Shown one piece after another: positions 23,136 to 32,245 of a stretch of DNA of 64,000 nucleotides. How positions within the stretch are numbered: position 1 is the first letter of the stretch; each line of letters opens with the position of its first letter. This DNA comes from Nelumbo lutea (lineage: Eukaryota; Streptophyta; Magnoliopsida; Proteales; Nelumbonaceae). Under the pieces are notes generated by a model, which did not search any database, was not told the origin of the DNA, and saw nothing but the letters and a program-made list of their open reading frames with translations. The DNA lies in assembly GCA_022828595.1 (NCBI GenBank), contig JAKGHH010000002.1, forward strand, positions 70,528,383-70,592,382. Reading direction: 5' to 3'. The position numbers were made by a program, and so were the translations under genes.

Positions 23136-23154
23136 TGGTGCCATTTGTGGGAAC
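23136..23154 (+). promoter_or_regulatory. Primer-binding site of retrotransposon 2
   Basis: TGGTGCCATTTGTGGGAAC lies 2 bp after the LTR. It matches the common Tat-type site TGGCGCCGTCTGTGGGAAC except for C-to-T or G-to-A changes, the pattern left by deamination of methylated cytosines. Confidence 0.8.
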
Positions 23155-23207
23155 AATCGAAAGGTCATCCCTATCTCTTTGCAATTTCAAGCTTAATCTC
23201 AATCTTA

Positions 23208-25045
23208 ATGGCATCCTCTAGTCACAACGGGAAAAGTGCCAGATGAACGGATGAACATCACCGGGGGGCAAACCCAGCAACCAACCTTCCCCCAAACTCC
23301 TACGGTGTGCATTGGCCAGTTCACCATTCTACTTACAGCGTTTGGAGTCCCATCACTGTTCGCACCACCGAGCACCACACAAGTGAGCGCCCCACTTCCC
23401 CCAATGGTAGGTGCAACTTTCTTTGAGCCCTCTGTGGTTTCCCCCGGAATAGGGCATTCCCAGTTTCACGACCTCGTTCAGTGCATCCGAGCTATTCAAA
23501 TCTAGATGCAGCAGGTCCAACAGTTTCAGCAGTACCAGTAGTATTATTTCTACCAGTAGTATCAACACCAATTCCCTCCACTACAGCCAAACCAGCAGTC
23601 GATTCCACCTCGGCACCCAGGGCCCCATCATAGTCAAAACCCGAATCAGCTTGGGACTAACCAAAACATCAGTCGATCTCCTTGGGGCGAAGAAACCTCA
23701 CAAGTACTGATTCCTCTCAGGAGTCAGATCTCACCCCGTGGGAGGAGAGACAGTCAGCACACTCTGCTAGCCTCGCAATGAAATGACAGAAATAGGTCCG
23801 GGGATAGTCAACCCAATCCGCCTCGGTACTCACAGCAAGAGAATGATGGCTCGTGAGCAGATAACCTATTTGGGGTTCGAGGTGTTTACTCGATACAGGG
23901 CCTCTCTGTCCCTCGTGATAGCCAGCCCAAGAATCCCACAAGAAACCAGGATCTACCTTGTGATAGGGTCAAAATACCAGATTAAACCGGAAGTCAGCAG
24001 CACCAATGCCGAGCCAGTGAAGAAGCAGCATCGGAGACGTCACAAAACACATCGTGCCTTGGTCAGGAACAGCCCGCCAACAAAGCCAGGCCAGCTAGAA
24101 GAGCAAACCAAAAGGAAGGAAGAAGCGAGTATGACAAGTATGATGAGTCATTCAACCCCAATGACCATGTGGACTCTTTCCAGTCTCAGATGCACCTAGC
24201 TGGGGCTGATGAGTCTTGCATGTGTGTAGCCTTCTCTACTACATTTAAAGGGGTAGTTCGAACTTGGTACCGGATCCTCGTGCCGGGCTCAATCAAAAGT
24301 TGGTTGCAATTCACCGACTTGTTCACTACACATTCCATTACTAGCAAGAAGTGTCTGAAGTCGCAGGAAAGCCTTCTCAATGTGGTTCAAAGGGAAGGAG
24401 AATCGATCAGAAGCTATATCAAGCACTTGAATGACACTTGCATACAGATACCAGACCTCGACCTGGCAGTACAACTTACTACAACCAAGAAAGGAATCAC
24501 CCACAAGGAGTTTAAATGGCATGTGGTAGCTAACAAACCAGAGGACATTACCGAGTTCCTTAAGTTAGCAGATCAATTCATCGGTACCAAGGAGGAGATC
24601 AATCAGAAGGTCGACAACCCACCACCGGAAAAGAGGGAGAGAGAATGAAGGAACGAGCAATAGTGAATAGAAGAGGAAGAAAAGCAAGTCCCTGAGCAGG
24701 GGAAGAAACAACTCCAGAAGTCAGTCCCCCTCATGAACTCGCAAATCAGGTCGGCACTCCAGGACCCCACCTATTGAGAGAACGAACTACACGCCTTTGA
24801 ACGCTAAGAAAGGAGAGATCCTAATGGCCATTACGGACTCCTCCTTCGTCAAATGGCCTCCCAGGCTAGGGAGAGCCCCTGCAACGAGGAATCGGAACGT
24901 TTATTGCCATTTTCACCAATATCACGAGCAGCACAGAGAACTGTAGGAATCTTCGGGACGAGATCGAGGAACTCATCCGACGCGAATACCTAAAGAACTT
25001 CATCCTACGAGAAGAAAGGGGACAAACAGATTGGCAGGCAGACTG
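23208..25045 (+). pseudogene. Gag of retrotransposon 2
   Basis: The likely start is ATG at 23208 (MASSSHNGKSAR), followed at once by a TGA. A Gln/Pro-rich N-terminal region follows. The capsid-type retrotransposon gag domain is at 24160-24650: DSFQSQMHLAGADESCMCVA, VVRTWYRILVPGSIKSW, FTTHSITSKK, RSYIKHLNDTCIQIPDLDLA. A basic linker leads to NYTPLNAKKGEILMAI and CHFHQYHE, where a frameshift (about 24928) breaks the Cys/His motif. The protein would package element RNA. Stops and shifts make it inactive. Confidence 0.8.
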
Positions 25046-25109
25046 ACAGGGGGACCAAAGGAGGAATGCCCCCGAAGCCAGCAGGCAGAACGAGCAACCA
25101 CCACGACAG

Positions 25110-25800
25110 TTGCCAAAAGAAAGACCGATCTACGAGGTAATTAACATGATTACCGGCGGGTCCATCATTGCGGGGTATACATCAGCAGTTGGGAGGACCT
25201 CAGTATGTACGCAAGAGAATGAAGAGGAAAACCTAAAAAAGCGACCTTGGCTTGAAGAACCAATATACTTCACGGAGGACGATGCACACAGGATCCAGTA
25301 TCCTCACGACGATGCCTAAGTAGTGAAGCTGCGAATTAATGAATTCGAGGTAAAACAAATATTGGTAGACTCAGGCAGCTCGGCCGATATACTCTTCAAG
25401 GAGACTTTCGATAAATTACAGTTACAGCAGAGTGACTTGAGACCTACAGATACTCCTTTGGTAGGGTTCAATGGCGAGGAGATCAGACCTCTTAGGCGAA
25501 TCATAGTACTTGTAGAAGCCGGCACGTGGCCAAACATTGTGCGATTTGAGCACACCTTCCTATTAGTCATGACTCCCTCCCTCTACAACACCATATCGGC
25601 CCATCACGCATGTTCTACATGCTGTAGTATCCACTTACTATTTGGCGATGAAGTTCCCAACTAATTATGGGGTGGGAGTCATGTGAGGTGACCAATTCGA
25701 ATCGTGCAAGTGCTACGTAGCTGCTCTTAAAGCAAAAGCGAAACTAGTAGAAGAAGCAACCTGCAGAGTATACTGACGAGCAAGCTACTCTGGTCAAAGG
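25110..25800 (+). pseudogene. Aspartic protease of retrotransposon 2
   Basis: RPIYEVINMITGG is followed by an in-frame TAA (25317-25319), then LVDSGSSADILFKETFDKL with an intact DSG active site, PLVGFNGEEIRPL and MTPSLYNTIS. The linker (FESCKCYVAALKAKAK) continues to about 25800, where similarity to element 1 stops abruptly. Confidence 0.8.
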
Positions 25801-26280
25801 AGGGCCATTCGGCCCATGCAGCCCATGCTGCACTCTTTGGGAAAGCCCAAAGAGAGAGAACAACCGAAGCTCTCCAATGGAGCCTATTCGGCCCAGCAAT
25901 GAGGAGGCCCATTTGCAGATCAAGAGCAGCCCAAAGTGCAGCCCAAGGAGCCTAAAGGCGGGAAACTTTCTAGAAGAGAGAAAGGAGACGTTAAGTGAAA
26001 AACAAGGCTAATTGGGTAATTCTGGACAATTTCGGCAGCGAATAGTAATTTGGGCACAACTCTCTCATCCGGACTCCGATTGAGATGATTCAAGATGAGT
26101 TGGAAAGATAAAGAAGAAGTTCTAGACTTTCATGTTTTGAGTTTTGATAGACACGGAATGAATCGGGGTCAAAATCGAGCCCGAATTATCTGGAACCGCA
26201 CTATAGAACTTTCTAGATGAGAGAATTTTCTAGAGGAGAGAACTTTCTAGATGAGAGAAATTTCTAGAGGAGACTAGTGC
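25801..26280. other. Foreign segment replacing reverse transcriptase in retrotransposon 2
   Basis: About 480 bp with no similarity to element 1, standing where RT should be. It is rich in GGCCCA/AGCCCA motifs at the left and carries a tandem pair of about 35-bp units (GAACTTTCTAGATGAGAGAA ... TTTCTAGAGGAGA) at 26208-26275. It looks like part of another, unidentified LTR element. No open frame of note. Confidence 0.65.
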
Positions 26281-26284
26281 ACTT

Positions 26285-26700
26285 GCTACTCTATTACTTG
26301 AGTGGCTACATAAGTCAACCCGAAGAAGGGGACGTGTTAAAGTTATACCTCTCTGCAAGCGACGAGGTGGTTAGCTCGGTACTAATCAAAGAGGTAGATC
26401 GGATCCAACGACCCATCTACTATGTTAGAAAAAATTTTCAGGATGCAGAAACCAGGTATCCAGAGATCGAGAAATTAGCATACGCACTAATCATAGCAGC
26501 CCGAAAACTCCACTCGTACTTCCAGGCCCACACTATCAACGTTCTCACAGACAAACCCCTGAGACAGATCCTGCTCAAACCCAAGGTATCTGGGAGATTG
26601 ACGAAGTGAAACATCAAACTAAGCAAATGTGATATCTGGTATAAGCCTCAACCAACAATCAAAGCTCAAGTCTTGGCTGATTTTGTAGCAGAATGCACAT
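26285..26700 (+). pseudogene. RNase H of retrotransposon 2
   Basis: QPEEGDVLKLYLSASDEVVS, LIKEVDRIQRPIYYV, ETRYPEIEKLAYALIIAAR and HTINVLTDKPLRQILLKP match the same domain in element 1. The frame ends in a stop at 26607-26609 where element 1 continues into the second RNase H. Confidence 0.85.
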
Positions 26701-26794
26701 TCAGCACAGCGACCCCCGATCTAACCGAGCTTGATCACATGACGGGAGCTTCAACTAGTGCGGCGCCAGTCCCAGTCAGAGCAGAACCGACCTG

Positions 26795-27203
26795 GGACGA
26801 GGAGCCCTAGATCCTCCACGTCGATGGCTCGTCTAACCAACAGGGAAGCAGTGTAGGACTAATACTGTATAGCCTAAGCAAAGTGAAGCTGGAATATGCT
26901 CTCCGTTTCAGATTCGAGGCATCAAACAATGAGGCGGAATACGAAGCATTGGTCGCCAGGTTAACCTTAGCAAGGGAAATGAAGGCCAAGCACCTCATTG
27001 TATGTAGTGACTCACAACTGGTGGTTAACCAAGTAACTGGTGAGTACAAAGCCTGTGACCCCACTATGGAAGCTTATTTGGCCAAAGTCAGAGAGATCCT
27101 GCACAGCTTTGTCTCCTACTTCATCAGACAGATTTCGAGGTTCGAGAACGCTCAAGTCGATGCCTTGTCACGTCTAGCCAGCATGAGCAACAACACCTTG
27201 TGA
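26795..27203 (+). pseudogene. Second RNase H-like domain of retrotransposon 2
   Basis: ILHVDGSSNQQGS (26814 on) has the DGS that element 1 lost, then KLEYALRFRFEASNNEAEYE, KHLIVCSDSQLVVNQVTGEY and FENAQVDALSRLAS. A stop before ILHV breaks the link to the upstream domain. The four catalytic acidic positions look present. The domain's role in the element is not settled. Confidence 0.8.
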
Positions 27204-27206
27204 ATT

Positions 27207-28333
27207 GTGTACATAGAGGACCTACCTCAGCCAACCATTCTTAGGGGGGCAGAAGAGGTCACTCCCGTATCACAAGCAGAACCGAGTTGGATTGGTCCAC
27301 TCATGAGTTTTCTGCTCCATAGGACCCTACTTGTAGAACGTAATGAAGCCCGAAGGGTAGAGCGCCAATCAAATAAATACGTCCTCATAGACAGACAGCT
27401 GTATAGAAGGTCTTTCACACTCTCTTACCTGCACTGCTTGCAACCTTCAGAAGCTGAGCAAGTACTTCATGACACCCATGAAGGCTTGTGTGACAGACAC
27501 TTGTGGGGCAGAGCTCTCGCATAGAAAACGTTAAGGCAAGGCTACTACTGGCCCACAATGAAGGCAGATGCACTCGAGCTCGTCAAAAAATGTGACAGGT
27601 GCCAGAGGTATGCCAACATTATCCATCAAAGGGTTGTGGGTGGATGAACTACCCAGTGTCCTTTGGGCCTACCAAACTACTATTAAGACCGCCATAGGTG
27701 AAACCCCTTTCAACCTCACGTATGGCACAGAACTACCTAGTGTACGAGACCTATGATAAGGAAGTGAATGATGACGAGCTACCAAACTACTATTAAGACC
27801 GCCATAGGGCCTACCAAACTACCAAAGCTCGCTTAGCTTGAGACAAAGGGTTGTGGGTGGACGAACTACCCAGTGTCCTTTGGGCCTACCAAACTACTAT
27901 TAAGACCGCCATAGGTGAAACCCCTTTCAACCTCACGTATGGCACTGAAGTGGTGATCCCGACGGAAATCGAGGTGTCCACACTACGATTGGAGGCTTAC
28001 GAAAAGGAAGTGAATGATGACAAGCTCCCTACCAACCTGGACCTGATAGAGGATGTACGAGACCTCACTTACATTTGGACTGCAGCTTACCAACAAAGAG
28101 TAGCTCGGTATTATAATGATCGGGTCAGAAAACGACACTTCCACGTCATCGACCTAGTTATTCAGAAAGTTATGGTACTTGAGCCCGACATTGGCAATCT
28201 CGGGCTGAATTGGGAAGGTCCATACCGAGTAAAACGGGTATTTGGGGAAGGCACGTATGAGCTCAAAACTTTAAAAGGGAAGCAAGTACCACGAGCATGG
28301 AATATTGATAACCTAAGAAGGTACTACTCGTGA
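27207..28333 (+). pseudogene. Integrase of retrotransposon 2, core deleted and rearranged
   Basis: The Zn-binding part (QVLHDTHEGLCDRHL... [11 protein letters not shown]) runs to about 27605. It is followed not by the DDE core but by two copies of a segment reading [19 protein letters not shown] (27640-27733 and 27851-27949), separated by about 115 bp of scrambled related sequence. The C-terminal part is intact from 27851 to 28333 (IPTEIEVSTLRLEAYEKE, NWEGPYRVKRVFGEGTYEL). Both catalytic Asp blocks seen in element 1 are missing. Confidence 0.85.
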
Positions 28334-28484
28334 ACTTGCAACCCAAAGGCAAAATTTCCTCAAGTTTATATGACCATCGAACTAGTCGAAAAAGATGACA
28401 GACTGGAGAGAGGACTATGAGTCACTCCTAGAAGCCTACGGGTTACGGCACTGAGCTGACAAAAGACCTCGACACCATGACAAG

Positions 28485-28670
28485 TCCTAGTCGTCTCTTC
28501 GGCATAGGTAGACAAGTCCTAGTCACCTCCTTGGCATAGGCAGACAAGTCCTAGTCTCCTCCTCATAGGTAGACAAGTCGTAGTTGCCTCCTCGGCATAG
28601 GCTAAGAAGTCCTAGTTGCCTCTTCGGCATAGGCGGATGCGTCTTAGCTTACTATGAGGCATAGACAGCT
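28485..28670. repeat. Tandem array in the 3' region of retrotransposon 2
   Basis: About five imperfect units of about 35 bp around GACAAGTCCTAGTCGCCTCC and TCGGCATAGG. The same unit in element 1 (16860-17150) is longer-spaced and more decayed. Confidence 0.8.
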
Positions 28671-29109
28671 CGGGTGCAAACCCTATGGTGTCTAATTCAC
28701 CTCGGTGTACAGCAACGTAAGGTTAATCCCACATGGAGCCAAGCTCGTTAGTTCGGAATTTAGGGATAACCGACACTTAGACAAATAAGTGACCCAGGCA
28801 TAGACAGGTCGGGTGTGTACCCTACAGTGTCTGATCGTCCTGGCATGCAATGACAATTATATCATTCCTGGTAGTGTCGAGCTCACCAGCTCGGCGGCAA
28901 CCTATACTTAGGAAAAGTTCACTCCTATTTGGTTTAGTTCGTCAGCTCGGGAATAATCTACACTTAGAAAAATTTGTACACACGAAGGTTGTGAAAACAC
29001 TTATATTTCATTGATGTAGAACTTTGAGTACAAAAAAAAACTACTATAACCGAGCTCGGAAGCCCGGGATGTACATTGTGTGTAAGGAGGTCCAAGAATA
29101 GGGGCATGA

Positions 29110-31055
29110 CTATACATCCAAACTGCTAGGTAGGTCAGTTTCCATGCGGTCTTCCTCCACGTCCTCTCGGCCTACCTCTCCTGAAAACCTTTCGCCATCT
29201 CAGGAGGAGTCGGGTTCCTCATTAGCCTCCTTTGCCATCTCAAGAGTGACATCCGACATGGAAACAGATTCGAAGTCAAGCTCGGGAAACTTCTGCCGCA
29301 TCGACCATTTGCAAAGCTTGAAGTCAGACCGGTACGAGCTTGATCCATACTTGACCTAGAGTGCATGAAACTCCGAAGACTCCTTGAAATCTTCGATGGT
29401 GCGCTCTCTCTCCTGAACTTGCGCCTCTTGGATGGTAGTGTCAAAGATCTCGGTAATCTCCTTGATCATCGCCTCGAGGTTCTCGTTCTCGCACTTGAGT
29501 TTCTCCATCTCCTCCATTAGTACGATGATCAGCTCCTACTGGCTCTGAGCTCCCTTTTTAGCTCAAAGAACCTCATCCCGAGCTAAATCCAGCCCATAGT
29601 AAAGCTTCTGAGCGTTCTCTTCGGCCTCCTAGGCTCGCTTCAAGTGGATCTCGGACTGGTAGACAAGTGAATGAATGGTGGAGTTCACCTGCCAAATAGA
29701 AAGCAAATGTAAGTACCATTAACAGAAGAGTAAGGAAATAGAACAAAAGGGCGAGCTACTCACCACCATGTAGTAACTAGCTGCCCTGCCCCCGAGTTGA
29801 CTTATGGGCATGTCATCCCATTCTGTGACTTCTACAGGAAATACGGCATCTTTACTCTTAAGGAGCCCGAGCCGCAGGGTCATTATGCTCTCCTTCGAGA
29901 GCTAAGGCTCGGGCACCGAAGCACCCTTGTGCTCATGAGGCGGGGCTCCCTCCTCCGGTGTAGCAACCTCGAGTTGGGCGGGAACTGAAGGACCGGCCTC
30001 CCCCCGATGAGACTTCTTCGAGGCCTTCCTCTTCTTCCCCCTCTAAACGCTCCTCAGAAGGTTTTCTGCATCAACATCTATCATAGCTTCTGCAAGAGAA
30101 AAAGGAAGGAGTTAGTCATGAACCGAAGTAAGTGCAAAATAAGAAAGAAAAAGTAATGTGTGTGCCAAGGTGGAGGCCTACTAGGAGGACTCAGCCCAGC
30201 TCGTACAAGATTCTCCTCAACCAAGAAATCTTTCATTTCAAGGCCGAGGTCCCTCAAGGAATTAACGACCGCCCTGATCTCAGCATCTAGCCTCATCCCG
30301 GGGTCCTTGATGGCCACTCGCCAATGAGTCGAGAATGGCCACCCCTCGGGGTTTCGGATGAAAAAGTACCTCCTCTTCTAGGCTGGTACTTTGTTTAGGC
30401 TATCGAACAAGATTTTGAACCCGGGGCGAGGGGAAATGTAATAACTCTACCGTGTGTCCCTGCGTAGGCAAGCATAGTTCTTCTTGATCGAGCAGATCGA
30501 ACCAAAGGTGTCTAAGGAAAGAGGTCAGTTATACTCATGGAATAGAGAGATTGTACCAACTATGGGTCGAATGAAGTTCGGGTATAACAGGTCAATGGTA
30601 ATGTCAAAGAACTTAATAATCTCTATGATGAAAGGGTGGAGCGAGAAGTGCAACCCAGCTATGAGTTGCTCCTCAAAAACCGTGAGCTCATGGTGACCAT
30701 GAACCCAAGGGTACTGACCCAAAGGAATACTAAAGGTAAGGGTGTCGGGAAGACGGTAACAAGCTACCAAGGACAGTAATTTGTCTGAGGTCATCATGAA
30801 AGGGTCGAAGTCATCCAGATCTCGACCCCAAGAAGAAGATGGGAACCCCTCTCTAGAGGTCGGTTCCTCTATCCGAGCTTTAGGTTCCTCAGGCCGAGAT
30901 GGCCCGACGTCGGGTAAACTTATTTCTCCTAAGAGGTGAAGAGAGGAGCTCTCTAGCAAAGAGCTGACCTCGCCAGTGGGAGCCGAGGACTGCACCTCGG
31001 CACCCTCGGGCTCACTAGAATCACTAAGTAGCATATCTATACTAGCACTAGACAT
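29110..31055 (-). pseudogene. Antisense extra gene of retrotransposon 2 (gypsy-type 'Transposase_28'-like protein)
   Basis: The fuller copy of the antisense gene. It starts at 31055 with MSSASIDMLLSD. The conserved block is LLSLVACYRLPDTLTF, IPLGQYPWVHGHHEL, GLHFSLHPFIIEIIKF and VGTISLFHEYN, then a TAG where element 1 has an amino acid, followed by DTFGSICSIKKN. The middle part, absent from element 1, has SYYISPRPGFKILFD, FIRNPEGWPF and DPGMRLDAEIRAVVNSL. Introns: one with acceptor TCTCTTGCAG at about 30090, and 29689-29763 (GTGAGT...TTGGCAG) at the position used in element 1. The 3' part is coiled coil (MEKLKCENENLEAMI, DTTIQEAQVQERE), FKESSEFHAL, YGSSSYRSDFKLCK and EMAKEANEEPDSS, with a stop at 29110. 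Function is unknown. Confidence 0.75.
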
Positions 31056-31223
31056 ACTGGACAGGAAAAGGAAAGGGGAACAATTAAGGAATTTAGACGA
31101 ACTCACCAAAAGGACGAAAACAACATCGGACACAAAGGAAAGAGTGCCGAGCTAAAAGACTCCGATGCGACCTCAGGAGAGCTCAATCACAAGATTTTTG
31201 GTGAAGGAAATGGGCCCTTCGGT

Positions 31224-31236
31224 CCCCTATTTATAG
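31224..31236 (-). promoter_or_regulatory. TATA box of the antisense gene in retrotransposon 2
   Basis: CTATAAATAGGGG on the - strand, 169-181 bp before the ATG at 31055. The sequence is identical to the box in element 1 although the surrounding 200 bp have diverged. Confidence 0.7.
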
Positions 31237-31467
31237 TTCACCGCATGGTGATCAACAGTTGAGACTTGTACGATCCCACGACTCCGCGAAATCTATAAAC
31301 AGCGTGATATCTGCGCATGCCCAAGACGCGACCTGAGTCATTTCATGGTTAAGCAGATGGTTGAATAGGCTCGACCAACGATTCTTCCTCCAAATTGACT
31401 AGACCTCGCGCCAAATCCACCTAGACTCTTCATGAACTCCCCGCACCGGGTTGGGACCCCTAGCATG

Positions 31468-31483
31468 AGGAGTAGGGGGCAAT
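31468..31483 (+). promoter_or_regulatory. Polypurine tract of retrotransposon 2
   Basis: AGGAGTAGGGGGCAAT directly before the 3' LTR, one base different from the tract of element 1. Confidence 0.85.
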
Positions 31484-32039
31484 TGATGAAGGGTGATTTG
31501 GCACGACCTAAAAGGAAGGGGACACGTAGGCGCAATCTGATCGAAGGATGACAACTCAGCCAGGCAAGCCTAGTTTGCAACATTCGTAGTTCGGGTATTC
31601 AGCCACCTTGGCCCAAAACCTGCCTCGGCACCCAATCCAATTCAGGACTGAAGAATCGAAGTTCCAGCTCAAAGCTAATAAGCCGAAGCGCCGCATAACC
31701 GACTCCAAAGGCTCCCCAACAGATCCCGAACCTCTTGAGGTCACAATGAGCCAACAGATCCCGAATTTCCCGAGATCACGATAAGAACTTATCCCGGTTC
31801 TGCCTGAACTAGAGGTAAATGATAAACCTTATCAATGTACTGCTCTCCTTCAAAAATGGAACTAACCTTATCTCCACAGTCCGCAGATCCCAGAGCTCTT
31901 CCGTAAGGCCCGCGACTACTCCAGTATATAAAGACTCGAAATCTCAAGGCAAAGGTACACATGATTACTCTACTCACTAGCACTCAAGCTCTCAAACATT
32001 CAACTCGCATTCACAGCATAATTACTGACTTAAGCATCG
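31484..32039 (+). repeat. Truncated 3' LTR of retrotransposon 2
   Basis: Starts TGATGAAGGGTGATTTGG and follows the 5' LTR up to GACTTAAGCAT, including a TATA box (TATATAAA at about 31925). It then stops dead and a 15-bp minisatellite begins. About the last 110 bp of the LTR are missing. Confidence 0.85.
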
Positions 32040-32245
32040 GTGACGAACTGCTTGGTGACGAACTGCTTGGTGGCGAACTGCCCGGTGGAGAGCTACTTGG
32101 TGACGAACTGTCGGGTGGCAAACTGCCTGGTGGCGAACTACCTGGTGGCGAACTCCTTGGTGGCGAATTGCCTGGGGGCGAACTGCCTGGTGGCGAACTG
32201 CCTGGGGGCGAACTGCCTAGTGGCAAACTGCCTGGTGGACTCGTC
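32040..32245. repeat. 15-bp minisatellite
   Basis: About fourteen tandem copies of GGTGGCGAACTGCCT with a few substitutions. Because the unit is a multiple of three and lacks stops, several frames stay open. They read as Gly-Gly-Glu-Leu-Pro repeats in one + frame and as Ser-Ser-Pro-Pro-Gly on the - strand. I take these frames as by-products, not genes. Confidence 0.9.

Larger units (their letters stand above)
22435..32039 (+). mobile_element. Tat-lineage Ty3/gypsy retrotransposon 2, defective
   Basis: Order on the + strand: 5' LTR (22435-23133), primer-binding site, gag, protease, RNase H, second RNase H, integrase pieces, tandem-repeat 3' region, antisense extra gene, polypurine tract (31468-31483), 3' LTR cut off at about 32039. 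Reverse transcriptase is missing and replaced by unrelated sequence, and the integrase core is missing. It is related to but distinct from element 1. The protein blocks align throughout, while the LTRs share mainly the first 30 bp or so and the layout. The 5' LTR start has TA instead of TG. No target duplication can be tested because the right end is lost. Confidence 0.9.

Noticed and set aside
28485..28670. CRISPR-like look of evenly spaced repeats
   Set aside because: Plant nuclear DNA, units are contiguous without unique spacers and belong to a retrotransposon 3' region.
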